NCBI GenBank assembly: GCA_029259635.1
Contig: JAJDEU010000056.1
Location: forward strand, 124,001-188,000
Reading direction: 5' to 3'
Length of the DNA: 64,000 nt
Source of the DNA: Planctomycetota bacterium
GTDB taxonomy: Bacteria; Planctomycetota; UBA1135; GCA-002686595
The position numbers and the translations under genes are program-made. Position 1 is the first letter of the stretch. Each line of letters opens with the position of its first letter. Below the pieces are notes generated by a model, which searched no databases, was not told where the DNA came from, and saw only the letters and a list, made by a program, of their open reading frames with translations. Positions 33,507 to 43,067 of the stretch are shown here, one piece after another.

Positions 33507-35786
33507 CTAGCGACTCTCCTCGCGGCCATCGGGGTGGACGATCGTCGCCGCAACTCCCGCGGGCAGGTCGACCTCCAGCCCTCGCCCAGCTCCCGCATCC
33601 CAGCGAACCGCAATCTCGCCATGGGGCGTAGCGACTCGCCCGCGCAGCCAGTCAAAGCCTTGCGTGGCCGGCTGGATACGCACTTCGCTGCATCCGGGCG
33701 CCACGACGCGAACGCCGAGAATCGAGGCCATCAGACTGTACGTCGGAGAGGCGGACCAGACATGACAGTCGCTGCGCTCGCCGTCGATCAGCTCCCACCA
33801 CGCGGTGGCGCCGAGCTCCAGCATGGGCTCCCAGCGCTTGAGATCGCGAAGAAAGAGATCCACACGACCGATGCGATTCAGAGCGCGGTGCACGTAAAAA
33901 TCGAAGTAGAAGCTGGTGGGCCGAAGTCGCTCGTCGGACAAGAGCGCCTCGGCAATTCGATTCGCCTGCTCACCCTCCGTGAGACCGATTAGGAGCGCGA
34001 GCGCATTCGTGTGCTTGCTGAAGCCACGCCTGACGACACCATCTCGATACAGACCGTCGCGCGCCGAAAAGGTCTGCGCGTGCACAGACCGAGCGGTTCG
34101 AGTGGCGCGCTCAAAGTAGGATCGAGCGCTCGATCCCTTTCCCAATCGCTGACTCATCCGCCCGGCTGCGTTGAGCGCACTGACGTAGAACATCGTGATC
34201 GGTGCACACACATCACCGGCCAGGTGTGCGACTCCCTTATCCGGGTAGGCCCAGTCGAGGAAGTTCCACATGGGAAGCTCTCGCATACACCCACTCGAAT
34301 CTTCGTGCTCTCCAAAAGTCGCGAGCAACTCTTCGACGAGAGGCAGGAACTCGAGCGCGAACCGGTCATCGCCGCTGAACAACTGAAACTCCTCCAACAT
34401 CTCGATCCAGAGAAGCGAAAATCCGGGGATGACCTGCGGCTCGCGGGACGGATAGCGGGAGTTCAAAAAGACGCCGGGCATCTCCTCTTCGGCGAGTTGC
34501 CGCAGAGCCTTTGCGGCCAAGCGCCACTCACCGGCGACGAAGTAGCAGATCAACGACTGGATGCGCGCGTCGCCGGTGTACTGCAGCTGCTCGTAGTGAG
34601 GCGTGTCCTCATAGGTGTCGTGCGCGCACAGCCGGCAGGTCTCCCAACCGACCTTCCAGATGCGATTGAGCGTCTCGTCGGAGCACTCGAAGGCTCCGCG
34701 CTGCTCCAGTGGAAAGCCGGTGCGTCGGATCTCTAGTTTACGAATCGAGAGAGTGCGATCGGTGCGCACTGCGATTCGAAGAAACCGAAAAGTCCGGCGC
34801 GTCTCCGGCTCGTATTTCTGGCCGCCCTCGCGCGTGACGTACACGTCGGTATAGCCCTCGATGCGTCTCCCATCCAACTCGTCGCGCCGGCCCTTCTCGA
34901 AGTTCAAGCGCGGCGACTCGGCGTACATCAGCTCGATCGACGCCCCCTCGTGAGCATCGACATTCAGCTCCAAGTACGCCGTCACAATTCGACCGGCATC
35001 GAAGATCAGGTAGTGAACCTGCCCATCCGCTTCAAACTCGACCGGTAAACCTCGGGCGCTCTCCCCTGCTCGGGTCGCGTAACCATAGGGCGGCTCGAGC
35101 GCTGCTTCCGCGACGACTCCTTGCTGAACGAGCCGCAGCTGTTCCGATTCGCGGATGTCCGCAAATGGAATCGAGCGCGGGAAGAGTCGCCACGGCGCGG
35201 TGTCCGCTTCGGCGCGCGCGAGTTCATTCGCGTGCTTCCAGTGACGGTCGTCATAACCCACCTGCCGCCAGTCCGCGTCCTCGTCACGCGCGTCGCGGTG
35301 CTCCAGCCAGTTGCCCGCGACGTGCACAATCCGCGGGAACTCCGGCGCGCCGTTTCGGTTGTAGCCCGCGAACCTCTGCACGCGAAACGACTCGTCGGAA
35401 TAGAGCTCTGCACACTCGACAATCAAGGCCGGTTGAGCAGAGACATCGTAAGTCGGCCCGTTCGTCCCCCAGCGGAGGACCTCAACGGCGAGGACGTTAT
35501 CGCGATCGAGTTCGACGAGCTCGGAGACGTCGTGGGTGTCAAAGGCGCGGTGCCGGACACTCCAGCGCTCGGGCCCACGAGCGACAGGAGTTCCGTTGAT
35601 CCACAATCGGTACATACTGTCCGCCGAGATGTGAAGCTCACGCCAAGCCTCGCGATCTCGAACCCGAAACACGCAACGAAAGAACAACATGACGTCACGC
35701 GTGGATGGAACCTCGCCATCGTCGATCCAATGCGCCCGCCAGTCGGTAGGACGTGAGGCGCTCGGGAGCGGGCGGTCGGTGGTCAA
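33507..35786 (-). CDS. Alpha-L-rhamnosidase-like glycoside hydrolase (GH78 type)
   Basis: A 759-residue protein with the GH78 layout. An N-terminal beta-sandwich is recognised by WRAHWIDD and FRCVFRV. A second sandwich carries FLRIAVRTDRTLSI. An alpha/alpha-barrel catalytic domain carries the acidic segment DTYEDTPHYEQLQYTGDARIQ, with the general-acid candidates, and WNFLDWAYPDKG. A C-terminal beta domain includes VRIQPATQGFDWLRG and the usual TPHGEIAVRW. GH78 enzymes release terminal rhamnose from plant or algal polysaccharides and glycosides. There is no signal peptide, so it is probably cytoplasmic and acts on imported oligosaccharides. The first codon is TTG in this frame. No other carbohydrate genes lie next to it. 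Confidence 0.85.
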   Translation of the reverse strand: MTTDRPLPSASRPTDWRAHWIDDGEVPSTRDVMLFFRCVFRVRDREAWRELHISADSMYRLWINGTPVARGPERWSVRHRAFDTHDVSELVELDRDNVLAVEVLRWGTNGPTYDVSAQPALIVECAELYSDESFRVQRFAGYNRNGAPEFPRIVHVAGNWLEHRDARDEDADWRQVGYDDRHWKHANELARAEADTAPWRLFPRSIPFADIRESEQLRLVQQGVVAEAALEPPYGYATRAGESARGLPVEFEADGQVHYLIFDAGRIVTAYLELNVDAHEGASIELMYAESPRLNFEKGRRDELDGRRIEGYTDVYVTREGGQKYEPETRRTFRFLRIAVRTDRTLSIRKLEIRRTGFPLEQRGAFECSDETLNRIWKVGWETCRLCAHDTYEDTPHYEQLQYTGDARIQSLICYFVAGEWRLAAKALRQLAEEEMPGVFLNSRYPSREPQVIPGFSLLWIEMLEEFQLFSGDDRFALEFLPLVEELLATFGEHEDSSGCMRELPMWNFLDWAYPDKGVAHLAGDVCAPITMFYVSALNAAGRMSQRLGKGSSARSYFERATRTARSVHAQTFSARDGLYRDGVVRRGFSKHTNALALLIGLTEGEQANRIAEALLSDERLRPTSFYFDFYVHRALNRIGRVDLFLRDLKRWEPMLELGATAWWELIDGERSDCHVWSASPTYSLMASILGVRVVAPGCSEVRIQPATQGFDWLRGRVATPHGEIAVRWDAGAGRGLEVDLPAGVAATIVHPDGREESR

Positions 35787-35807
35787 GGTGCTTGCCCGCC
35801 TAAGCCA

Positions 35808-38210
35808 CTAGCGCGAAAGTTCGGGTCGATAGCCGGCAGCGAATCGCTCCAGCTCCTCAAACCACAGGTCGCGTTCTCCATCGGACGCGAGAATCGAAAA
35901 ACGTCCTACGGCGCGCTGAAGCCCGATGATGTCGGCGGCAAAGTCGTAGGTCGCCCCGATGGCGGACTCCTTCGCGATCAGGAGCGCGCGTTGAGCTTCG
36001 AGCACATCGATGATGGAGAGAATCCCGTTCGAGTAAGAGTCGACGACAAGCTCCAGATTCTTCCTCGCAAAATCGGCGGCCCGCTCGGCGAGTCGAATAC
36101 CAGCGAAGGATGCCACGGCGGATTGAAGCCGGATCCGAATGCGTTGTTCGGTCAGCTGCGAGGAGGCAGCTCGCAAGTAACGCAGCCGCACCAGCTCGTG
36201 TCGCGCTTGACGTTCGCGCGAATTCATGGCGCCGCCGCTGATCAACGGGAAGCTCCCGACCAACGAAGTGCTCCAAGTCGTCATCTCCGGGTCGGGAATG
36301 ATGCCCGCGAAACCCGGCGGAACCTGAGACCCCGTTCCCTCCGCGGAGAGCACGTCGACGATCGAGCCATCGAGCGAGATGATCGGCCGCCAATGCGCGC
36401 GGCGAGTGGAGGCGAGCGCCCGCTCCTGCGCCCGGATCGCGCTATCCAGACTCGCCAACTCGGGCGAATGCTCCATCCCCTTTTGGATTTGATACGCGCG
36501 AAAGACCTCGAAGTCGCGCGGGTTTTCGATGAAGCGAGCGAGCCTCGAATCGACGAGCTCTCCCGGTCCCCCGATGCCGACCTCTTCGGTTTGAAAGCTC
36601 TGTCCCAGATCTCGATTCAAGACTCGGTTGACCTCGAGCTCCGCGATTCTGAGGCTCGACTGTGCGTCGAGGACCGACCGGCGGCCGGTTGCGATGCTGC
36701 TCTCCCAACGGTGAACCTCGGCCGGACCCGACAGGCCGAGCTCATTGCGCGTCGCTGCCAACGCCAAGTTGGAGCGACTCAAGCGCAGGTCCTGTCGTTG
36801 AACACGAAACAGCGACTGAGCCCGAAGAACGTTGATGTAGGCAAGCGCCGCAACCTCGACGACATCGAGCTCTTTCACCAACAGGTCGGATTCGCGGGAC
36901 TCGTGCAGGGACTCTTCGACCTCCACCCGGGCGCCGAGTCCCTCCGAGTAGAGCACCTGCGAGCCTGACAGGCGACCGGTAAGGCTTCGCTCGGCGCGTC
37001 CGAGGCTGGCTTGGTCGTCATCGATCAGCGTCCAAGACGCGAGCAGGTCCAGCTGCGGAAGCAGTGAAGCGCGAGCTTGCGTGATCGCTTCGGATCGCGA
37101 GAGCAGCTCGCTCTCCGCCGCGAGTAGATTGAGGTCTACGGTCAAGGCATCGCGAATGACCTGAGCAAGGCGGAGAGTCGGCGGCGCACTCGCTGGGCGT
37201 TCGCCGACGAGCTCGGCTTCGACCAAGAGATCGAATCGAGGTCGGATCCCCAGAGCTCGGACCGTCGCTTCGTTGATCGTCAGCTGGTGCTCTCCACCTT
37301 CCGAAATCGGAAGATCGCCGGCGGACTCACCTCGGATTATCCTCATCACATTCTGCGCGACGCGCTTTGCACGGGATTCGAATCCGGTCTCGTGTGCGGA
37401 GCTGACGAGCAGCCCGCGCCGAACCGCGTCGGCTCCGAGAAGAGCAAACGAAGGCAGCTGCCTTGAGCGGAGTTCAGCGACGAATTGTTCGTTCTCCTCT
37501 GCCGAAAACTGAACTAGCGGAGCGAGCATGACGGCTTCCGCCGCGCTGGGGAGCTCGGCCAGAATCGCGTCGACGCTCTCGCCTGCTTGATGGAGTCCAA
37601 CTCGCAAGCCCGCGCGCTCCAACTCCGCGCGAATGGCTTCGATCAGCCCGGGCACAGTGCGCGCGAATTGGGGTTCGAACACCAACTCAACGCTCTCGAA
37701 AGAAACCAACTCTCGATAAGCCGCGATGTCGCTCAGGAGATTGAGAGGTTCGGCCAGGTAGTTGAGGTTTCGAATGCCGCTGCCCGGTCCACCGAACGGG
37801 GCGTTCTGCAGCTCGGCATCGATGACGAGCATTCCGATCGAAGGAATCTTGTGCTCGCTCCTTCGACACAGGAGCTCGGACCCGATGGGTCCCACCGCGA
37901 TGAGGAACTCGAGCTCCGCGGATTTATCGAGGTCATCGAGGACCTGCTCGACTCCCGCTTTCGTCCCGTCCGCGACTCGCTTTAGATTGGCGGGAAACTG
38001 AAGCTCGACGACGCCCCGCGAGCGCTCGCGAAGCTCCCGTCGAACCGCCTCGACTGAGTCCGCACTGTTGGCGGACGCACGGTCCTCGACCAAAACGACT
38101 CGGACAATCGGGAGCTCATCGCCGTCCTGATCGTCGAGCGTCAGCGGCAAGCCCGCCAACCCAGCGAGTACCGAGCAGATCGAAAAGATGAATTGCCGGC
38201 TGTAGGACAT
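35808..38210 (-). CDS. Fusion of an ABC-type substrate-binding domain with a TolC-family outer-membrane efflux protein
   Basis: An 800-residue exported protein in two clear parts. After a signal peptide (FIFSICSVLAGLAGLPLT), residues about 30-325 form a Rossmann-like binding domain of the ABC_sub_bind type (LEFLIAVGPIGSELLC, IPSIGMLVIDAEL, VRRGLLVSSAHETGFESRAKRVAQNVMRIIRG, with the parts kept short here). Residues about 345-790 are a TolC repeat pair: long helices (LNLLAAESELLSRSEAITQA) and strand-turn regions (GRLSGSQVLYSEG, VGSFPLISGG). TolC alone is normally 420-490 residues. The fusion would place a ligand-binding domain at the periplasmic end of an outer-membrane duct. It lies downstream of a hybrid sensor kinase on the same strand, separated by a 193-base gap with a long inverted repeat. 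Confidence 0.8.
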   Translation of the reverse strand: MSYSRQFIFSICSVLAGLAGLPLTLDDQDGDELPIVRVVLVEDRASANSADSVEAVRRELRERSRGVVELQFPANLKRVADGTKAGVEQVLDDLDKSAELEFLIAVGPIGSELLCRRSEHKIPSIGMLVIDAELQNAPFGGPGSGIRNLNYLAEPLNLLSDIAAYRELVSFESVELVFEPQFARTVPGLIEAIRAELERAGLRVGLHQAGESVDAILAELPSAAEAVMLAPLVQFSAEENEQFVAELRSRQLPSFALLGADAVRRGLLVSSAHETGFESRAKRVAQNVMRIIRGESAGDLPISEGGEHQLTINEATVRALGIRPRFDLLVEAELVGERPASAPPTLRLAQVIRDALTVDLNLLAAESELLSRSEAITQARASLLPQLDLLASWTLIDDDQASLGRAERSLTGRLSGSQVLYSEGLGARVEVEESLHESRESDLLVKELDVVEVAALAYINVLRAQSLFRVQRQDLRLSRSNLALAATRNELGLSGPAEVHRWESSIATGRRSVLDAQSSLRIAELEVNRVLNRDLGQSFQTEEVGIGGPGELVDSRLARFIENPRDFEVFRAYQIQKGMEHSPELASLDSAIRAQERALASTRRAHWRPIISLDGSIVDVLSAEGTGSQVPPGFAGIIPDPEMTTWSTSLVGSFPLISGGAMNSRERQARHELVRLRYLRAASSQLTEQRIRIRLQSAVASFAGIRLAERAADFARKNLELVVDSYSNGILSIIDVLEAQRALLIAKESAIGATYDFAADIIGLQRAVGRFSILASDGERDLWFEELERFAAGYRPELSR

Positions 38211-38263
38211 GGGGAGAATCTGCTTCGAAGCCTCGAAGGCTTAAGGAGAAGGCCGAGATTCTA

Positions 38264-38327
38264 GCGCACAGATCCCGAGAACCCGGAGTCGAAATCACTC
38301 GGAGTCCCGCCGAGATCTCCTGTGCGC
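38264..38327 (-). repeat. Long imperfect inverted repeat between sensor kinase and TolC fusion genes
   Basis: GCGCACAG (38264-38271) is repeated inverted as CTGTGCGC (38320-38327). The interior adds CTCGG/CCGAG pairings (38299-38303 with 38309-38313), giving a branched hairpin. Closer to the TolC start, AAGCC-TTCGA-GGCTT forms another hairpin (38228-38242). This is either the kinase-gene terminator or leader structure of the TolC-fusion gene. Confidence 0.5.
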
Positions 38328-38403
38328 TCACGTCGTGGCGTTCGAGCTCTCGCCGCGTCAAACCTATCCGGCGAATCCGCTTTGCGAGTGGCGACGGCTC
38401 CCG

Positions 38404-40830
38404 CTAAGCCGAACGCTTCTTGTCACCGAGTGAAGCGTTCTTGATTTTCGTCGTCCAGTAGTCGAGCTTTCGATGGAGACCGACGACATCCACGGGTTTC
38501 GAGATGTAGTCATCCATCCCCGAGATCAGGCAGCGCTCGCGATCCCCCTCTTGGGCATTGGCCGTCATCGCAATGATCGGAATGTGGCCGCCCTCATGTG
38601 CTTCTCTGACGCGAATTCGGCGAGTGGCCTCGAATCCGTCCATGACCGGCATTTGACAGTCCATGAGGACTAGGTCGAAGGGCATCATCTCAAGAGCGGT
38701 TACTGCCTCCTGCCCATTCGTTGCAATCTCGCAGCGGAAGCCGGCCTTTTGGAGCAGGGCAATAGCTACGCGCTGATTCACAACGTTGTCTTCGACGAGC
38801 AGAAGGCGTACTCGCTTTCTAAAATCGGTCGAGACCACCGAGTGCTCCGTGAGGATGCTCCGGTTCTGAATCGTATCGCGATCCCCGAGCTCTTTCTTAT
38901 CACCCAGAATGATCGACAGGCAATCGAAGAGCTGACTCTGTTTGACCGGCTTGCTCAAATAGGCGTTCACCCCGATCTCCTCGAAAGCCTTCATACGCCC
39001 GAGATAGGCGACTGAGCTGAGGATCACGATGGGAATGCGGCCGAGCGCATCATCGCTGCGAATGAGCTTCACGACTTCCTCACCGTCCATGCTCGGCATT
39101 TGGTAGTCGAGTAAGACCAGGTCATACGGAAGCTTCGCTCCCTTCAATTTCTGGAGAGCATCCGCGCCGTTCTCAACCGTCGTCGCAATACAAGCCCATG
39201 CCTCGACCTGACGCTTGAGAATTTTTCGATTCGTCAGGTTGTCGTCGACGATTAATACGCGCTTTCCGGCAAGTTCGGCTACTTCCAGCGAAGCCTCGGG
39301 CCACGAGCCTTCTTGGCGCTCGAAACGGCAAGTGAGCGAGAAGCTCGACCCGACACCCTCTTCGCTCTCGACCGCGATGATAGAACCCATCAACTCCGCG
39401 ATTCGACTGGAGATCGCCAAGCCCAACCCGGTTCCGCCGTACTTCCGAGTCGTTGATGCGTCGGCCTGCGAGAAGGAGTTGAAGATCTCCGAAACACGAT
39501 CGGGCGCGATTCCGACCCCCGTATCGATAACGGAGAGCCGTAGGCAGACTTCCTTCTCCGACTGATTCTCCACGCTCACCTCGACGAACACCTCGCCCTC
39601 GTGAGTGAATTTGATGGCGTTGTTGAGCAGGTTGAGCAGAACCTGTCTCAGTCGCGCGGGGTCGCCGCGAAGGCGCGAGGGCACTTCCGGATGGACCATC
39701 GAGATCAGCTCGATGCCCGAGGCATGAGCCTGCGGCGCCAGCATCTCACTCGTCTCCTCGATCAGGGAGCGGAGACAGAAGTCGACGACTTCCAGCTCCA
39801 TCATGCCCGCCTCGATCTTCGAGAAGTCGAGAATGTCATTGATGATGCAGAGTAGCTGGTCGCCGGATTTGCGAACGGTCTCCAGCATCTCGCGCTGCTC
39901 TGCTTCGAGTTCCGTGTCGAGCACAAGCCCCGTCATCCCGATCACGCCGTTCATCGGCGTCCGAATTTCATGGCTCATGTTGGCGAGGAATTCAGACTTC
40001 GCCACGGCAGCTTGCTCGGCATCCTCCTTGGCGACGATGAGATCCTCGTTCATCGTGCGCAGCTCTTTCGTCCGAGCCTCGACTTGTTGTTCGAGAATCT
40101 CACCTTGCTGACCGAGCTCTTGGTCGCGCTCCGCAACCGCCGCCATCATCCCGTTGAATGCGGTGATCAAGACTCCGATCTCGTCGTCGTGACTCTTCTC
40201 GACGCGAACCGAGTAGTCCTTCCGTTGTTCAATTCTCGCGGCAGCCTCCGACAATCGAATGATCGAAGACGTGACCAGCCCCCGAAGTCGAAGCGAGATC
40301 ATGTAGCTCAACACGGAGGCGAGTAAGACAATGATGCCCGCGCTCTGAAGGCTCTCCGAAATACGAGTGTCCACCTTGGACAAGTTGGAGACCACAAACA
40401 GTGATCCGCGACGCTCGCCTTGATCCGTAATGACCTGAGACAATCGCAACTCGTCGGGCGTGTAGTTGCTTCCGGGTTCAACCGCGGAATCGGGCAGCCC
40501 GATCAATTCTGAACCCTCACGCCGCCACGTCGAAAAGTGCTCTCCATCGGGGCCAAAAACCGCGGCCGCTAAAATCGACGGGTCCGATTCAAATCCGCTC
40601 AGGGTCTCCGTTGTGTAGGTCTCGTCATCGAAGTACAGAGCCGGAGCGAGGTTCTGCCCCATCGCTTTGGCCGTGATAACCAGGTCGTCGACGAGGTGCT
40701 GCCGCTCTCGCTGCACCGACCGATACATCTCGATCGCGCTGGCAGCCAAGATCGCGGCCGTGCACGAAAACATGACGACGAGCGTCAGCTTCTGGCGGAT
40801 CGGGATCCCTTTAAATGAACGAGCTGTCAT
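38404..40830 (-). CDS. Hybrid sensor histidine kinase with two receiver domains
   Basis: An 808-residue kinase. Membrane span 1 is at residues 15-32. A periplasmic sensor follows (about 33-165, CHASE8-like: ALYFDDETYTTETLSGF). Span 2 is at about 165-185, then HAMP (RLSEAAARIEQRKDYSVRV) and a coiled coil. HisKA has His287 in ANMSHEIRTPMNG. The ATPase domain has N-box NLLNNAIKFT, DTGVGI and GGTGLGL. Receiver 1 has Asp575 (LLDYQMPSMDG). Receiver 2 has Asp724 (LMDCQMPVMDG) and Lys in ISKPVD. No Hpt domain is fused, and no separate response regulator is nearby, so the output partner is unknown. It is co-oriented with the TolC fusion gene, which could be its regulated partner. Confidence 0.95.
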   Translation of the reverse strand: MTARSFKGIPIRQKLTLVVMFSCTAAILAASAIEMYRSVQRERQHLVDDLVITAKAMGQNLAPALYFDDETYTTETLSGFESDPSILAAAVFGPDGEHFSTWRREGSELIGLPDSAVEPGSNYTPDELRLSQVITDQGERRGSLFVVSNLSKVDTRISESLQSAGIIVLLASVLSYMISLRLRGLVTSSIIRLSEAAARIEQRKDYSVRVEKSHDDEIGVLITAFNGMMAAVAERDQELGQQGEILEQQVEARTKELRTMNEDLIVAKEDAEQAAVAKSEFLANMSHEIRTPMNGVIGMTGLVLDTELEAEQREMLETVRKSGDQLLCIINDILDFSKIEAGMMELEVVDFCLRSLIEETSEMLAPQAHASGIELISMVHPEVPSRLRGDPARLRQVLLNLLNNAIKFTHEGEVFVEVSVENQSEKEVCLRLSVIDTGVGIAPDRVSEIFNSFSQADASTTRKYGGTGLGLAISSRIAELMGSIIAVESEEGVGSSFSLTCRFERQEGSWPEASLEVAELAGKRVLIVDDNLTNRKILKRQVEAWACIATTVENGADALQKLKGAKLPYDLVLLDYQMPSMDGEEVVKLIRSDDALGRIPIVILSSVAYLGRMKAFEEIGVNAYLSKPVKQSQLFDCLSIILGDKKELGDRDTIQNRSILTEHSVVSTDFRKRVRLLLVEDNVVNQRVAIALLQKAGFRCEIATNGQEAVTALEMMPFDLVLMDCQMPVMDGFEATRRIRVREAHEGGHIPIIAMTANAQEGDRERCLISGMDDYISKPVDVVGLHRKLDYWTTKIKNASLGDKKRSA

Positions 40831-41157
40831 TGAATCCGCTCAATTCGTCTCGATGATTCCGGATGCGATCATTGGCGGGAACTTGTTACGAAGGGGGGGG
40901 GTAGTGCGAGGCCACAAAGGCGAGGCCACACGTGCGACCCTGCTCGGTGCCCTCCCGAGAGTGCCGCTGGGCGGACTCATCGACGCTTCCAGCCGCATTC
41001 CTTTATCTGGAGGCGCCGCCGAGTCCCCTTTATGCCCCCCCTTGGATTCCGTGAATTGCCAGCCAGGGGCTCAAGGGAACCGGGCCGATTGGCGATCAAG
41101 TACCGGACCCCCCCGCCTCTGGCAGCTGGGGCATCAAAAGCCCATCCGGATACAACG
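40831..41157. other. Intergenic region with poly-G tract and short direct repeat
   Basis: About 330 bases between divergent genes. It contains a run of nine G residues near 40892-40900 and the 11-base direct repeat GCGAGGCCACA at 40906-40916 and 40920-40930, spaced by AAG. It must carry the promoters of the hybrid kinase and the beta-barrel gene. An open frame runs through it on the plus strand but has no protein-like composition. Confidence 0.5.
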
Positions 41158-42090
41158 ATGCATCTCTCCCACTTAACTTGTTCCGCCCTGCTCCTCCTCT
41201 GCGCGGCCTCCGCTTGCCGCACTGCGGAGTACGCCCCGTCGGACCATGCAGAAAAACTTTCCCGCCCGGCTCTAGCGAGCGCGCGCAGTGCCTGCCTGAC
41301 CCCGCAACGAGCGCGGTGTTCACCGAACGATTCGGATTTCGTCGAGGCGAGTAGCGCCAAATTCGTCAAGAACGATATCGCTCCGGCGACCCTCGCTCTC
41401 GATTCAAACGATCAGAGCTCGTCCTATGTCGACCACAGCGCTGCTCCGAAATGGGCTATGAAGCCCACCTCGGAAGAGCTCGCTCGACGGGAAGGCCGTT
41501 TCCGCGTCGCCCAGGGCTGGTACGCCTCCCTCGGCGGAGCTTATGCCAGCTTCTCAACGGAGCACCTCAACGGCACAAGCACTCTTGTCGGCGGTGACAC
41601 GATCGTACTCCCCGAGCCCGACTCTGGAACCGGTGGTACGGCCTCGCTCGGTTACCGATTCGACCGAATGGCCTTCGAGTTTTTCTACCTACAGACCGAC
41701 CAGGACGCCGTTCAAACTCTCCCCGCGCCGAGCACTCAGTTCGATACGACCTTCAAGTCCTTCGGACTAAACCTGCGGCACTACTTCCACGTTCGCGGTC
41801 GCTTCCAGCCCTTTATCAGTCTGGGACTCGCGAGCAATCAGTTCGTCATTAAAAACGGAGCCACGCTGGGTGCTGTCACGGCGGACGCCACGCTCGAAGA
41901 TGAGCTCACCCTTAATGCTGGCGCCGGGTTCAGCCTGTTCTTGAGCTCTCGCTTTTCGCTCAATCTCTATGCCGAGAATCGCTTCTTCAACGATTACTTC
42001 GAAGCGGAAGGCGTCGCCCCGAAAGGCGGAACGTCAAAGGTCAATGGTAGCGGAATTAACGTCGTCGGCTCGTTGTCCTATATTTTCTAG
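41158..42090 (+). CDS. Outer-membrane beta-barrel protein with lipoprotein-like signal
   Basis: A 310-residue protein. The signal LLLLCAASAC has a lipobox-like end. A polar linker of about 90 residues follows, then an OmpA/OmpW-like barrel with alternating strands (GWYASLGGAYASFS, GGTASLGYRFDRMAFEFFY, LNLRHYFHVRGRFQPFISLG, INVVGSLSYIF) and a terminal phenylalanine, the usual signal for BAM-dependent insertion. Function is unknown; small eight-stranded barrels often have structural or surface-protective roles. ATG 41158 is chosen because the signal follows at once. Confidence 0.75.
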   Translation: MHLSHLTCSALLLLCAASACRTAEYAPSDHAEKLSRPALASARSACLTPQRARCSPNDSDFVEASSAKFVKNDIAPATLALDSNDQSSSYVDHSAAPKWAMKPTSEELARREGRFRVAQGWYASLGGAYASFSTEHLNGTSTLVGGDTIVLPEPDSGTGGTASLGYRFDRMAFEFFYLQTDQDAVQTLPAPSTQFDTTFKSFGLNLRHYFHVRGRFQPFISLGLASNQFVIKNGATLGAVTADATLEDELTLNAGAGFSLFLSSRFSLNLYAENRFFNDYFEAEGVAPKGGTSKVNGSGINVVGSLSYIF

Positions 42091-42104
42091 GCCTATCGAA
42101 GGCA

Positions 42105-43067
42105 TCAGGAACCGAGCGCGATCGCAGCCGCTGCACCCGCGATCAGGATCAACCCGCCGATAATCGCGAGCGCGATTCGCGCGAAAGACCAGGGCGCTTT
42201 GCCGAGGACGACGCTCGCGTCCTGGCCGCTGACAACAGCGCGATAGACCTTGCCCTCGTAGCGATAAGCCATCACCCAGGCGGGGAAGGAATAGCGCCGA
42301 GTAACGAGCGCCCGAATCAGGGGTTCGACTTTCACATTGCGGGTGTGGGTGCCCGGAACGTGATCCTTCTCGATTATCCGCGCGGCCACTCCGCGAATAG
42401 CACTGCGAATCCGACCGCGCGCTTGAGAGCGCTGCACGTCGAACTTCTCCACGGTCGTCTCTTGCGGCGGCTCCGATTCGGGCAATGCGCTCGACAAATC
42501 GTAGGAGGGCGTGAGGAAGGCTGCCTCTTCTTCGGTCAACCCGCGCGATGCTGAGACGACGATGTCATCGAAACGAAGCTGAACCTGCCCGGCGTGAGGA
42601 GCCCATGCCGAACGCCGCGCGCCCGCGTTCGAATCTGCGGTCCATGAGACCGTTGCCTCCGCATCGAAAGCCCAGCCCACCCACAAGAGCGGACGGACGG
42701 CTTCGACTCTCGCCTTCTCGCGTAAATCCGCCGGGCGAAACCATCCCAGTGAGCCGAGCCAGCGCTTGACCGTCCGACTGGCTTCCGGTCCGTGCACGGC
42801 GAAGGGCAAGTACAGCTCGGTCTGTTCAACGGGATCTTCAATGCGCTCGAGACGCATCGTCGCGTCACAGAACGCGCAGTGCGGAGCTTGGTGCTCGGCC
42901 TCGTACTCCACGACCGCTCCGCAGTCTTCGCAGCGCAGCACTTCGATCGCTAGGACATCGCGCTCTTCCTGTTCAACGGAGACACACAATCCACAAATCG
43001 CACAGCGCAAATCCCCCTGCTCGATCGGGCTCTCACAACGCTCGCAGCTTCCGATGGCGATGACCAT
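42105..43067 (-). CDS. Zinc-ribbon protein with C-terminal membrane anchor (second of a pair)
   Basis: A 320-residue protein. It opens with CERCESPIEQGDLRCAICG, a CxxC...CxxC zinc ribbon, followed by a second one, CEDCGAVVEYEAEHQAPHCAFC. A central beta-rich domain (VEAVRPLLWVGWAFDAEATV, FDDIVVSASRG) and a conserved YEGKVYRAVVSGQDASVVLG segment precede a single C-terminal membrane span (IALAIIGGLILIAGAAAAIA). It resembles the neighbouring upstream protein and is probably its paralogue. Its ATG overlaps the TAA of that gene by one base (TAATG). Such proteins are usually annotated as TFIIB-type zinc-ribbon or primosomal-like domain proteins; no function is known to me. Confidence 0.75.
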   Translation of the reverse strand: MVIAIGSCERCESPIEQGDLRCAICGLCVSVEQEERDVLAIEVLRCEDCGAVVEYEAEHQAPHCAFCDATMRLERIEDPVEQTELYLPFAVHGPEASRTVKRWLGSLGWFRPADLREKARVEAVRPLLWVGWAFDAEATVSWTADSNAGARRSAWAPHAGQVQLRFDDIVVSASRGLTEEEAAFLTPSYDLSSALPESEPPQETTVEKFDVQRSQARGRIRSAIRGVAARIIEKDHVPGTHTRNVKVEPLIRALVTRRYSFPAWVMAYRYEGKVYRAVVSGQDASVVLGKAPWSFARIALAIIGGLILIAGAAAAIALGS

